This document shows positions 1 to 8,860 of a DNA stretch of 41,058 nucleotides, in pieces. The first letter of the stretch is position 1. Each line of letters starts with the position of its first letter. The position numbers were made by a program, and so were the translations under genes. Where the stretch lies: positions 3,283 to 44,340 of the forward strand of contig MENI01000104.1 of the NCBI GenBank assembly GCA_001768195.1. The letters are read 5' to 3'. The notes beneath the pieces were generated by a model, which saw nothing but the letters and a program-made list of their open reading frames with translations, did not search any database and had not been told where the DNA came from. This DNA comes from Bacteroidetes bacterium GWA2_40_15. GTDB taxonomy: Bacteria; Bacteroidota; Bacteroidia; Bacteroidales; VadinHA17.

Positions 1-175
1 ATTTATTTGAACTTGACAGTGTACCTTTGCAGACTGTAATAAACTACATAAATTTGAAGACAAGAATAACTACAGGCGAGCTTAGGATTCACGGTATTAA
101 GGTTTAAAACAGATTTGTATTCCAGAAAACTGAATCTGTAAAAAGTGAGAGTAGGAAAGGTATCAATGAAAATAA
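1..175 (+). pseudogene. Decayed 3' half of a DUF559 (Vsr-like) endonuclease gene
   Basis: The first 175 bases align base by base with the carboxy-terminal half of the DUF559 gene on the minus strand at 8154-8330. The shared path runs from the LDGD-motif region (CTTGAC near base 12) through GGATTCACGGTATTAAGG near base 88 and GTATTCCAG near base 117 to a stop at 173-175. Stops and frameshifts interrupt it, so it is not translatable. The same remnant, with the same apparent amino-terminal truncation, lies at 13068-13228. The window edge falls next to the expected left repeat arm, so the left junction cannot be seen. The homology is read directly by eye; mobility is inferred. Confidence 0.75.
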
Positions 176-195
176 TGAATAGATCTGATAAATTA

Positions 196-332
196 ATCAA
201 CCACCCCGGCCGCAAAGGTACTTTGCAATACATTTTCTATCATTGTTCTGCGGCCACCCCTCCTTCAAAAGGAGGGGAAACTTATACGGATCTCTGGATT
301 TACAATACCAGTCTTAAGTTGACGCCAATGGG
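196..332 (+). repeat. DUF559-element arm A (3' arm)
   Basis: The arm begins with ATCAACCACCCCGGCCG (196-212), contains the hairpin CCCCTCCTTCAAAAGGAGGGG (257-277), and ends with the outer motif AAGTTGACGCC (316-326). Reverse complemented, it matches the arms at 7981-8137 and 12911-13044 over nearly its whole length. It lies 43 bp before the start codon of the first propeller gene, so it probably supplies the 5' leader of that transcript. A short open frame across it (145-378) ends over the downstream start codon and is repeat-derived. Confidence 0.85.
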
Positions 333-374
333 GTTGGCGGCTGCATTGGGAGGAAGTAATAAGTCAAAACAATT

Positions 375-3300
375 ATGAACAGGATATTTAAAGGAATTTT
401 TTTCAACAGGTATATACTTATATCCTGCATGATTTTATTTCAAATATCTGTATCAGAATTGCATAGCCAGGAAACAAAACTCTTTCAACCTGTTCCTCCC
501 CAGAAATCAGGTATTACATTTAAAAATACAATTACCGAGAATGAGGAGGCAAATGCACTTACTCATGAAAACCTTTACAACGGAGGTGGTGTGGCCACAG
601 GGGATATCAACAATGACGGACTGGAGGATATATTCTTTATATCAAATATGGGATTCAACAAGCTCTACCTGAACCTCGGAGATCTGAAATTCAAGGATAT
701 TACAAAGAGTTCAGGCGTGGAGGGAAGAGCAGGATGGAAAACCGGAGTCACAATGGCAGACGTAAACGGGGATGGCCTTACCGACATTTATGTTTGCTTT
801 TCGGGTAAAGGATCGCCTGAACTAAGAAGAAATGAATTATACATTAATAAAGGTAACCTCAGATTTGAAGAGAAGGCGAAGGAGTTTGGAATTGATGACA
901 ACACCTATTCAACAATAGGAGCATTTCTCGATTACGATCTCGACGGGGACATTGATCTGTTCCTGGTTGCCACAAATGTAATTGTAATCAGGGGGATGGA
1001 TTTTGAGGATGCCCGCAAAGTAAATGATCCGTATGCAGGAGATAAACTATACAGAAATGACGGGAACCATTTTACCGATGTCACCCTCACATCGGGAATA
1101 ATTTCAAATGCAATGGGTTACGGACTGGGTGTGAATGTGTCAGATATTAATAAAGACGGATTGCCTGATATTTATGTGACCAATGACTATATAGAGCCTG
1201 ATTACCTCTATATCAATAACGGGGACGGGACTTTTACAAACCGGCTGACTGACTATATTCAGCATATTTCACAATCTGCAATGGGTTGTGAAATATCTGA
1301 TTTTAACAACGATACATGGCCCGACATATTTACTGCAGATATGCTCCCGGCCGACAACAGAAGGATCAAACTTCTCTACGGACCCGATAACTACATGCAG
1401 TATGCACTTGCTGTTATGGCCGGATATTACCACTCGAGCATGCGCAATATGCTTCAGATGAACAATGGCAATCACACTTTCAGTGAGATAGGACAGTTTT
1501 CTGGCATCTCAAATACAGACTGGAGCTGGGCACCTCTTTTTGCTGATTTTGATAACGATGGATGGAAAGATTTCTTTATCTCAAACGGATACTTCAAAGA
1601 TTATACTGACCGTGATTTCCTTAAATATAAAAACGACTATTTCAGTCAGCAGGCCAGAGCTAATACAAAGCCTGACACCTTTATGCTGACAAAATCTATG
1701 AAGTCTACCCCCGTACATAACTTCATATTCAAAAATAACAAGGATCTGACTTTCTCTAATAAAACAATTGAATGGGGGCTTGAGAAAAAAGGATTCTCAA
1801 CAGGTTCTGTATACTCCGATCTTGATAATGACGGAGATCTTGACCTGGTGATGAGCAATCAGAACGAAACAACATCACTATACAGAAATATGCTTCGCGA
1901 AACAAATCCTAAAGCTAACTATCTGAACATAAGACTTAAAGGATCAGGAAAAAACACGGCAGGACTGGGGAGTAAAGTATATCTTTATACAGGAAATGAG
2001 GTCCAGTACCTTGAGCAGTCACCATTTCATGGTTATCAGTCATCAGTTACCACCAATCTGCACTTTGGCCTTAATAACAGGGATTTTGCCGATTCCGTCA
2101 GGGTCGAATGGCCGGGCGGAAGAGTAAGCCGGCTTAAAAAGGTTAAAGCAAACCAGACAATAGTAATTGAAGAATCAGGGGAAAAACAAATTTCAATAAA
2201 ACCTTCTGCTACTTCTGCTGTTTTCTCATCTGTCGGGTCACTTGTACCCTATGAACATGTCGAATATGGTTCAAATGACTTCAAACGTCAGCCCCTGCTT
2301 CATTATATGCCATCACCGGTTGGTCCTGTGATAGCAATCGGCGATGTGAACGGGGACAAACTGCCTGACATATTTGCAGGAGGAGCCAAAGAGAGTCCGG
2401 GGAAACTGTTTGTTCAGTCAGCCGACGGGAAATTCAGGGCATCGCCATTTTTTAATTATAAAGAGGATTTCAACTGCACCGATGCTGATGCGTTATTCTT
2501 CGATGCCGATAATGATGGGGATCAGGATCTTTATGTAGTCAGCGGAGGTTATAATGATTATGCAAGAAGCGACAACGCTTTGCAGGACAGGCTCTATATT
2601 AATTCCGGCTCCGGTCGGTTTGCCAGAAGAGTGGATGCGCTTCCTCCCATGCCGGCATCAGGTTCATGCGTAAAGTCAGCTGACTTTGATAAAGACGGTG
2701 ACAATGACCTGTTTGTGGGGGGAAGATTAATACCAGGCGAATACCCCAGACCCCAGAAATCTTACCTTCTTGTAAATGATGGAAAAGGGAAATTCACAAA
2801 CAACCTTGAAACTCTTATTCCTGAGCTGAAATCAGGAGGTATGATAACTGATGCTGCCTGGGTCGATCTGAATAAGGACACATGGCCTGATCTTGTTGTA
2901 TGCGGGGAATTTATGCCAATCCGTATTTTCATAAATGAGAAAGGGAAAAAATTCACAGAGGCTACAAAATCATATTTTCCTCAATCCGATGGTGGATTAT
3001 GGAACCGCATTGCATTTGCTGACTTTGACAAGGATGGGGATCTGGATCTTGTTGCCGGGAACTGGGGTACTAATTCCCAGTTTAAATGCTCGCCCGAAAA
3101 ACCTATGCAGATGACATTCAAGGATTTTGACAATAACGGATCAGTGGATCCCGTACTGACATATTACATCGATGGCAAATCCTACCCATGGCCCAGCCGC
3201 GATGAGATCATAGCACAGATCCCGGTTCTCAGGAGAAAATTCCCTGACTACAAATCATATGCTGATGCCCAGCTGAAAGACATCTTCCAGGAGGGTGACC

Positions 3301-3701
3301 TGATAAATGCTGATGTGCTTACTGCAACTGAACTCAGATCGGTTTACTACCGGAACAATAACGGTAAATTTGAGAAACAGGCACTCCCGAATGAAGCCCA
3401 GTTCGCACCTGTATTTGCAATTGAGATACTTGATTACGACCAGGACGGGAATATTGATATGATCCTGGCAGGAAATCAGAACGCCGCATGTGTACGGCTT
3501 GGAGTTATTGATGCAAACTACGGACAACTCTTCAGGGGTGACGGTAAAGGCAATTTCAGGTATATCCCGCAATCGGTTTCAGGACTTTCATTAACCGGCG
3601 ATGTTAAATCTATGAAGATTATTACAGTCAGAAATATAAGCTATCTTATTGCCGGGATCAATAATCTTGGAATAGTTACATACAAACTAAATTCAAAATG
3701 A
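375..3701 (+). CDS. Secreted FG-GAP/VCBS propeller protein with ASPIC/UnbV domain (CRTAC1-like, ~1,100 aa)
   Basis: The protein has 1108 residues and a likely Sec signal peptide (about residues 1-32, ending near ELHSQ). It is an extracytoplasmic repeat protein with no enzymatic motif. Calcium-loop type FG-GAP/VCBS repeats of the form D-x-N-x-D-G-x-x-D recur throughout, for example GDINNDGLEDIFF and DLDNDGDLDLVMS. An ASPIC/UnbV domain lies at about 514-600. A second set of propeller repeats fills 620-1108, so the chain looks like two propeller units joined at the ASPIC domain. The stop overlaps the next start in ATGA (3698-3701), implying translational coupling to a paralogue. Relatives are common in Bacteroidota; their roles are unproven, and surface glycan or matrix binding is the usual guess. 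The start was chosen at the ATG that gives the signal peptide. Confidence 0.88.
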   Translation: MNRIFKGIFFNRYILISCMILFQISVSELHSQETKLFQPVPPQKSGITFKNTITENEEANALTHENLYNGGGVATGDINNDGLEDIFFISNMGFNKLYLNLGDLKFKDITKSSGVEGRAGWKTGVTMADVNGDGLTDIYVCFSGKGSPELRRNELYINKGNLRFEEKAKEFGIDDNTYSTIGAFLDYDLDGDIDLFLVATNVIVIRGMDFEDARKVNDPYAGDKLYRNDGNHFTDVTLTSGIISNAMGYGLGVNVSDINKDGLPDIYVTNDYIEPDYLYINNGDGTFTNRLTDYIQHISQSAMGCEISDFNNDTWPDIFTADMLPADNRRIKLLYGPDNYMQYALAVMAGYYHSSMRNMLQMNNGNHTFSEIGQFSGISNTDWSWAPLFADFDNDGWKDFFISNGYFKDYTDRDFLKYKNDYFSQQARANTKPDTFMLTKSMKSTPVHNFIFKNNKDLTFSNKTIEWGLEKKGFSTGSVYSDLDNDGDLDLVMSNQNETTSLYRNMLRETNPKANYLNIRLKGSGKNTAGLGSKVYLYTGNEVQYLEQSPFHGYQSSVTTNLHFGLNNRDFADSVRVEWPGGRVSRLKKVKANQTIVIEESGEKQISIKPSATSAVFSSVGSLVPYEHVEYGSNDFKRQPLLHYMPSPVGPVIAIGDVNGDKLPDIFAGGAKESPGKLFVQSADGKFRASPFFNYKEDFNCTDADALFFDADNDGDQDLYVVSGGYNDYARSDNALQDRLYINSGSGRFARRVDALPPMPASGSCVKSADFDKDGDNDLFVGGRLIPGEYPRPQKSYLLVNDGKGKFTNNLETLIPELKSGGMITDAAWVDLNKDTWPDLVVCGEFMPIRIFINEKGKKFTEATKSYFPQSDGGLWNRIAFADFDKDGDLDLVAGNWGTNSQFKCSPEKPMQMTFKDFDNNGSVDPVLTYYIDGKSYPWPSRDEIIAQIPVLRRKFPDYKSYADAQLKDIFQEGDLINADVLTATELRSVYYRNNNGKFEKQALPNEAQFAPVFAIEILDYDQDGNIDMILAGNQNAACVRLGVIDANYGQLFRGDGKGNFRYIPQSVSGLSLTGDVKSMKIITVRNISYLIAGINNLGIVTYKLNSK

Positions 3702-6700
3702 GATTATTGCGGACTCTTCTCTTTCCTGTCTCACTGATGATGCAGATAATCTTAAGTAATGCCTCATGCAACAACGACAAAGGAAAACTCTTTACAGCAC
3801 TGTCGCATAAAAGAACAGGAATCGATTTCAACAACATTATCCGGGAAAATGAAGAATTCAATATACTTGATTATGGATACCTGTTTAACGGAGCCGGAGT
3901 AGGTATCGGGGATATCAACAATGACGGATTGTCTGATATCTATTTCTGCGGCAACTTTGTGGAAAGCAGGCTGTACCTCAATAAAGGAAATTTCAGATTT
4001 GAAGATATTACAAATAAAGCCGGAGTCACAGGAGGAGGTAACTGGAATACCGGAGTATCAATGGCTGATATAAATGGTGATGGGTTTCTCGATATCTATG
4101 TTGTGAGCTCAACCGATGGAAGACCAAGGTACAGGAAGAATCTGCTTTACATAAACAACGGAGACCTGACTTTCAAGGAAAGCGCTGCAGCCTGGGGTAT
4201 TGATGATGACTCCTATTCAACTCACAGCGCATTCTTTGATTATGACAAGGATGGCGATCTCGACCTGTTTGTCATTAACCATTCTCTTGACAAATATGCA
4301 CACCCCGATTCGGCTCAGAAAAATATGCACGATCCGATTTATGAACATAAACTCTTCAAAAACACGGGGAATCGATTTGTTAATGCCAGTCAGGAGACCG
4401 GAATGAAAACGAATATTATGAACTTCGGACTGGGTCTGGCTATTGCTGATTTTAACAATGACGGATGGCCCGATATTTATATATGCAACGACTACTCCGA
4501 ACAGGACTATTTCTATATCAACCAGAAAAACGGAACATTCAAAGAGGAGCTTGAAAATTACTTTGACCATGTTTCCCTCTCCTCTATGGGCAATGATGCC
4601 GCCGATATAAATAACGACGGGTTTATTGACCTGTTCACACTCGACATGGATCCGGAAGACAATTATGAAAACAAGCTGGTGGCAGGCCCGGATAATTTTG
4701 ACCTTTACAGTATCCTGAAAAATACAGGCTTCTACAACCAGACTACCCGCAACATGTTGCAAATAAATAACGGTGGAAGATATTTCACCGATATAGGTCA
4801 ATATGCTGACATTTTTGCCACCAACTGGAGCTGGTCACCTCTTCTGTGCGATCTGGACAATGACGGCCTGAAGGATCTGTATGTAAGCAATGGCTATGGC
4901 AGGAACAGCACATATATGGATGCTATTATGGCCTCGGTACGCCAGATGTCGAAGCAGCAAAGAGGGATGCCTCATATGTCGAAGCTTGAGGTAGTTCAGA
5001 CCATACCTGCCACAATTCTTAAAAACTATATTTTCAGGAACAACGGCGATCATACTTTTACAAATGTCACTGAGACATGGGGTGATGAAGTGCCATCCCT
5101 GTCAAACGGAACTGCTTATGCCGACCTTGACAACGACGGTGACATGGATCTGGTCGCCAACGTTATCAACGGTTATGCAGGAGTTTACCGTAACAATTCT
5201 GAAAAACTGACAACAAATCACTACCTTAAAATAAAGTTCGATGGCACCGGACTGAACAAAGGAGGAATCGGTGCAAAAGTGGAGATCAGGTACAAGGACA
5301 AGATGCAGGTACAGGAATTCCAGCCATCGCGAGGATATATGTCGTCGATGAATCATGAATTGATATTCGGGCTGGGAGATGCAGAAGTTATTGATGAACT
5401 GAAGGTTATATGGCCGGATCTGCTTGAACAGTTACTGACCGGTATCAAAGCAGATCAGACAATAGTACTTCGTAACCGGGATGCAGAACCAACTGATCCC
5501 AAAGCATTACAGAAAATAAAACCCCTTCTTGTTCCTGCACCCGACAGCACCATTATTGACTTTAAACATATTGAAAATGATTATGTCGATTTCAGGAAAC
5601 AAATCCTGCTTCCTCATTTCCTTTCAACCCAGGGTCCGCATATTGCAAAAGGAGATGTGAACAACGACGGACTTGAAGACCTCTGGTTTAGCGGGGCTGC
5701 CGGAACTCCGGGAAAACTCTATATACAAAGGAAAGATGGTGCATTTGAATACAGCAGACAACAAAGTTTTGAAGCCGATAGTAATTGTGAAGATATTGGA
5801 GCTCAATTCTTCGATGCAGATGGCGACGGGGATATCGATCTGTATGTCGTCAGCGGCGGAAACGAATTTACTCCTCGGGCACCCGAACTGCAGGACAGGC
5901 TCTATCTTAATAATGGAAAGGGCAGCTTCACAAAAGCAACAAACAGACTGCCGGTCATGATAACAAGCGGATCATGTGTAAAGGCAGCAGATATCGACAA
6001 TGACGGCGACCCCGATCTTTTTGTGGGTGGCCGGCTCACCCCTGAGGCCTATCCCCTGTCGCCCCGAAGTTATATACTCGAAAATAACGGAAAAGGATAC
6101 TTTACCGACGTTACCGATAAGTATAACAGATCACTGACAGAAGCGGGGATGGTCATAGATGCCGTATGGGCCGATATCAACGGCGATAAACTGCCAGATC
6201 TCATAATTGCAGGAGAATGGATGAAGATCAGAGTTTTTAAGCACACCGGGGACGCACTGACTGAAATAACCGAGACCTGCGGACTGAAAGATACAGAGGG
6301 ATGGTGGAACTCAATTCATGCTGCTGATTTTGATAATGACAGGGACATAGATTTCATTGCCGGTAATATGGGATTGAATACCAGAATAAAGGTCTCTGTT
6401 TCAGAGCCGGCAACTATTCATGCAAAGGATTTTGATAACAACGGGACCATGGATGCCATAATGGGTTATTATATCCAGGGGGTAAGTTACCCCTTCTATG
6501 CAAAAGACGACCTCCAGGCTCAGCTACCGTTTATAAAGAATAAGTACCCTGATTATAAATCTTATTCTGATCAGACACTTAATGACATATTCTCCGCTGA
6601 AGAGCTGAAAGATGCACTTTTACTCAAGGCAACGCTTTTTGCCAGCTGTTATATTGAAAATAAGGGCAATGAACAGTTTGAAATAAGACCCCTGCCCCGC

Positions 6701-7012
6701 GAGGCCCAGTATTTTCCTGTTTATGGAATAGAGTCAGGTGATTATAATAATGACGGCCATACTGACATTATAGTGGCAGGCAATTTTACCGGGACCAGAG
6801 TCAAATTCGGAGAGCAGGATGCCGGAAAAGGATTGATGCTTACAGGAAATGGAAAAGGAGAGTTCACAAGCCTCAGTGACATGGAAAGCGGAATATTTAT
6901 AAAAGGTGAAGTGAGGGATATCGAAGAGGTAAAACTCTCAGACGGAAAAAGTATTTATGTTTTTGCCCTTAACAATAACAAGGCAAAATGCTATAGGATA
7001 AATGACAACTGA
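3698..7012 (+). CDS. FG-GAP/VCBS propeller lipoprotein with ASPIC/UnbV domain, paralogue of the upstream gene
   Basis: The protein has 1104 residues. It begins with a hydrophobic segment and a lipobox-like SNASC near residue 26, so it is probably an outer-membrane lipoprotein, whereas its upstream neighbour looks soluble. Domain order matches the neighbour: propeller repeats (DINNDGLSDIYF, DLDNDGDMDLVA), ASPIC/UnbV at about 507-595 (GGIGAKVEIRY, IFGLGD, IWPD), then a second propeller block to the end. Shared landmarks such as PDYKSY, NDIF and the Q-F-F-D-A-D repeat near 700 mark tandem duplication of one ancestor. The start overlaps the upstream stop by 4 bp. No transporter or SusC/D gene adjoins the pair, so the ligand cannot be guessed. 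Confidence 0.88.
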   Translation: MRLLRTLLFPVSLMMQIILSNASCNNDKGKLFTALSHKRTGIDFNNIIRENEEFNILDYGYLFNGAGVGIGDINNDGLSDIYFCGNFVESRLYLNKGNFRFEDITNKAGVTGGGNWNTGVSMADINGDGFLDIYVVSSTDGRPRYRKNLLYINNGDLTFKESAAAWGIDDDSYSTHSAFFDYDKDGDLDLFVINHSLDKYAHPDSAQKNMHDPIYEHKLFKNTGNRFVNASQETGMKTNIMNFGLGLAIADFNNDGWPDIYICNDYSEQDYFYINQKNGTFKEELENYFDHVSLSSMGNDAADINNDGFIDLFTLDMDPEDNYENKLVAGPDNFDLYSILKNTGFYNQTTRNMLQINNGGRYFTDIGQYADIFATNWSWSPLLCDLDNDGLKDLYVSNGYGRNSTYMDAIMASVRQMSKQQRGMPHMSKLEVVQTIPATILKNYIFRNNGDHTFTNVTETWGDEVPSLSNGTAYADLDNDGDMDLVANVINGYAGVYRNNSEKLTTNHYLKIKFDGTGLNKGGIGAKVEIRYKDKMQVQEFQPSRGYMSSMNHELIFGLGDAEVIDELKVIWPDLLEQLLTGIKADQTIVLRNRDAEPTDPKALQKIKPLLVPAPDSTIIDFKHIENDYVDFRKQILLPHFLSTQGPHIAKGDVNNDGLEDLWFSGAAGTPGKLYIQRKDGAFEYSRQQSFEADSNCEDIGAQFFDADGDGDIDLYVVSGGNEFTPRAPELQDRLYLNNGKGSFTKATNRLPVMITSGSCVKAADIDNDGDPDLFVGGRLTPEAYPLSPRSYILENNGKGYFTDVTDKYNRSLTEAGMVIDAVWADINGDKLPDLIIAGEWMKIRVFKHTGDALTEITETCGLKDTEGWWNSIHAADFDNDRDIDFIAGNMGLNTRIKVSVSEPATIHAKDFDNNGTMDAIMGYYIQGVSYPFYAKDDLQAQLPFIKNKYPDYKSYSDQTLNDIFSAEELKDALLLKATLFASCYIENKGNEQFEIRPLPREAQYFPVYGIESGDYNNDGHTDIIVAGNFTGTRVKFGEQDAGKGLMLTGNGKGEFTSLSDMESGIFIKGEVRDIEEVKLSDGKSIYVFALNNNKAKCYRINDN

Positions 7013-7116
7013 ATGACAACCTAATGACTTCTTGAAGGGCTCAAGGCACACGGCGCAAGACGCAAGGCAAAAAATCAGAGGCTCTTAGATATGAGACGCT
7101 TGCCTTAAAGTATAAT

Positions 7117-7124
7117 TAAATTTG
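7117..7124 (+). promoter_or_regulatory. Bacteroidota-type -7 box ahead of the lipoprotein gene
   Basis: TAAATTTG matches the -7 consensus TAnnTTTG exactly and would place the transcript start near 7130, about 24 bp before the ATG. No good TTTG element sits at the expected -33 distance, so this is suggestive only. The stretch before it (7035-7070) is a CAAGGC-rich repeat-like sequence. Confidence 0.35.
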
Positions 7125-7153
7125 AATAACACTGCTTTTACAACTATAATACC

Positions 7154-7924
7154 ATGAATTATCCGAAATTACAACAACTTCATATCTCACTGGCCATACT
7201 CCTTTTAGCCTCCTCCTGCTCCCTTATTGAAAAGGACCATACTCTGAAGCCTGAAGAATACCGGAAACTGGGAATGCCTGATCATAAAAAGGTATGGACA
7301 AATGATGATTATATAAGCTGTAATATCACTTTGAGCAGCCTTAAGATAAACGATCCTCTGTCGCTTCCCCGGAAAAACAGCAGGAAATCCGGCCCTCTCT
7401 TCAAAAGGATGGTAAATGAAGAGAATCTTGCTTTTATCCATGACACAATATTTCCGTTAAGGACAATTGCTTATACAATTCAGTATTACACCCGGTTCCA
7501 GAGTGAAATGGAACAGATGTACACAATTGAATACAAAGGGAAAATTTATTACAACGAGGAGTTGCTTGATCTGCATCTTTTCGGACTGGAAGTACATGAT
7601 AAGATGCTTGAGCTGGCTATGATCATAAACAAATCAGATGATGAAGATGTTTCAGGAATCAAGGGCGGTATGCAGTCAGTACAGTATAATTATATAAAAC
7701 TTATTCCCAGGCTTCTTGATGAACTGGCCAAAGCCAATCTGTATTCCACTGATGGCCTTGAAAGACTGAGCAAAGCCATATCTTCTTCGATTTTAGAGAA
7801 TAATAAATGGATGACTTCGTCAGATAAGAAAAACCTCGCATCTGAGTTTAAAACTGCAATTGAAAATAACGGATCAACTGAAGTAAAAAGCAACCTGGAA
7901 AGTGCTGTGAAGGTCTTGAAGTAA
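7154..7924 (+). CDS. Small lipoprotein of unknown function
   Basis: The protein has 256 residues. A hydrophobic leader ends in the lipobox LASSC (Cys about 22), so it is predicted to be exported and lipidated. The rest is mostly charged and helix-forming, with a run near 105-125 rich in Tyr and Gln and an acidic patch DDEDVSG near 160. I do not recognise a family. It lies 141 bp after the propeller pair with its own possible -7 box, so it may be transcribed separately. A repeat arm with a strong hairpin follows its stop. It could be an accessory surface protein for the propeller pair, but nothing in the sequence proves that. Confidence 0.7.
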   Translation: MNYPKLQQLHISLAILLLASSCSLIEKDHTLKPEEYRKLGMPDHKKVWTNDDYISCNITLSSLKINDPLSLPRKNSRKSGPLFKRMVNEENLAFIHDTIFPLRTIAYTIQYYTRFQSEMEQMYTIEYKGKIYYNEELLDLHLFGLEVHDKMLELAMIINKSDDEDVSGIKGGMQSVQYNYIKLIPRLLDELAKANLYSTDGLERLSKAISSSILENNKWMTSSDKKNLASEFKTAIENNGSTEVKSNLESAVKVLK

Positions 7925-7980
7925 TTTACTTTAAGCCTTTATTTTAGGTTGAACTTACCACTCTCCTACATCTGCTGACA

Positions 7981-8137
7981 CATGAACTCACCCCCATGAC
8001 CCATAGCCGTCAACCTGAGAGTAGAATTGTAAATACAGAGGTTTGAAAAAGTTTCCCCTCCTTTTGAAGGAGGGGGTGGCCGCAGCACAATGATAGTCAA
8101 GGTATTACAAAGACCGGTTGCGGCCGGGGTGGTTGAT
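7981..8137 (-). repeat. DUF559-element arm B (3' arm), inverted relative to arm C
   Basis: Outer end CATGAACTCA (7981-7990) is an exact inverted match to TGAGTTCATG at 8849-8858. Further in come the outer motif CATAGCCGTCAAC (8002-8014), the hairpin CCCCTCCTTTTGAAGGAGGGG (8055-8075), and the inner motif CGGCCGGGGTGGTTGAT (8121-8137). The arm lies directly after the 3' end of the DUF559 gene and faces arm C on the other side. The hairpin, about 130 bp after the lipoprotein stop, may also end that transcript. Confidence 0.85.
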
Positions 8138-8153
8138 TGATGTATCAGTTCGA

Positions 8154-8556
8154 TTATTTTCTATTGATAACTTTACTTATCTCACTTTTTAAATATTCAG
8201 GTTCCTGGAATACAATTCTGTTTTCAAACCCTAATACAGTAAATCCAAATCCCTCAAGGTATTTATCCCTGCTTTCATCTTCCTCTATCTTATGATATTC
8301 ACCATGGGGATCTCCGTCAAGTATTGACAAGTTTTTCTGAAAAACAACAGAAGTCAGCAATGTAACTACCAATGCTGTATTGTCTTCTGAATTTTCTTCC
8401 ATCAAGTTTTTTTGATTTTAACATCTCCCATAATGCTGCCTCAGCCGAAGTGGACCTGTTCCTGAGAGATGATCTGAAAGATTTAAGTCCTTTTCTGTTG
8501 AAGAGGTTTTTGTTATTAATAGATATAAAGATAAAAAGAAAGAATAAATCAACCAC
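8154..8556 (-). pseudogene. Frameshifted DUF559 endonuclease-domain gene
   Basis: Two minus-strand frames together make one DUF559 protein. The first (from about 8556) carries LKSFRSSLRNRSTSAEAALW, KFRRQYSIGSYIADF and ends at a stop after SEKLV; the second continues with LDGDPHGEYHKIEEDESRD, YLEGFGFTVLGFENR and ends at 8154. The break is at about 8322-8325, where four bases stand between the GTC (Val) codon and the CTT of LDGD instead of a multiple of three. The family is Vsr/restriction-endonuclease-like: the Asp of IADF and the Asp of LDGD are the expected metal or catalytic region. No clear ATG precedes the first frame, only a GTG within the repeat border. It sits exactly between inverted repeat arms B and C. 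A sequencing or assembly error is an alternative to true inactivation. Confidence 0.8.
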
Positions 8557-8858
8557 CCCGGCCGGGAAATAAATCTTGTAAATATCAGATAATCAATTGT
8601 CCCGGCGCCTTCCCTGCGGCCTGGCTCTTCGCTAAATTTGCCCACTGGGCAAATTCTTAACGCTCAGCCCCCTTCAAAAGGAGGGGAAACTATTATGCAT
8701 GAACTGAATTTCGATAATAAAATCCGTTTGCCGTAATTGATCCTCCCTGTTTAACCTTTTTCAGACTCCCTAAGTTGACGGCTATGCCCCCTGATCCTCT
8801 CTTTGCGAAGCAGAGAGGGGGAATCCTGAGCGGAGGAAAGGAAGGGCATGAGTTCATG
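8548..8858 (+). repeat. DUF559-element arm C (5' arm)
   Basis: Inner motif ATCAACCACCCCGGCCG (8548-8564) is the exact inverse of 8121-8137. Bases 8592-8691 are identical, as I read them, to 13280-13379. This 5' arm contains a ~75 bp segment absent from arms A, B and D, including the palindrome AATTTGCCCA-C-TGGGCAAATT (8635-8655). The hairpin 8668-8686, outer motif AAGTTGACGGCTATG (8772-8786), a CCTCTCT/AGAGAGG hairpin (about 8794-8819) and terminal TGAGTTCATG (8849-8858) follow. The arm ends 2 bp from the stop codon of the radical SAM gene and could terminate that operon. Confidence 0.85.
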
Positions 8859-8860
8859 AG

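Noticed and set aside
145-378. Short frame with NHPGRK and PPSKGGE ending over the start of the first propeller gene
   Set aside because: It is the translation of DUF559 remnant plus repeat arm A; the same words appear wherever an arm is read in this frame, so it is not counted as a gene.
4217-4801. 194-residue minus-strand frame inside the second propeller gene
   Set aside because: Antisense to a well supported gene; it arises from the codon bias of the D-x-N-x-D-G repeats and has no domain features.
7035-7110. CAAGGC-rich stretch with AAGGCAA/TTGCCTT as a terminator after the propeller pair
   Set aside because: The stem is only 7 bp with a ~29-base loop and no T run; too weak to call.
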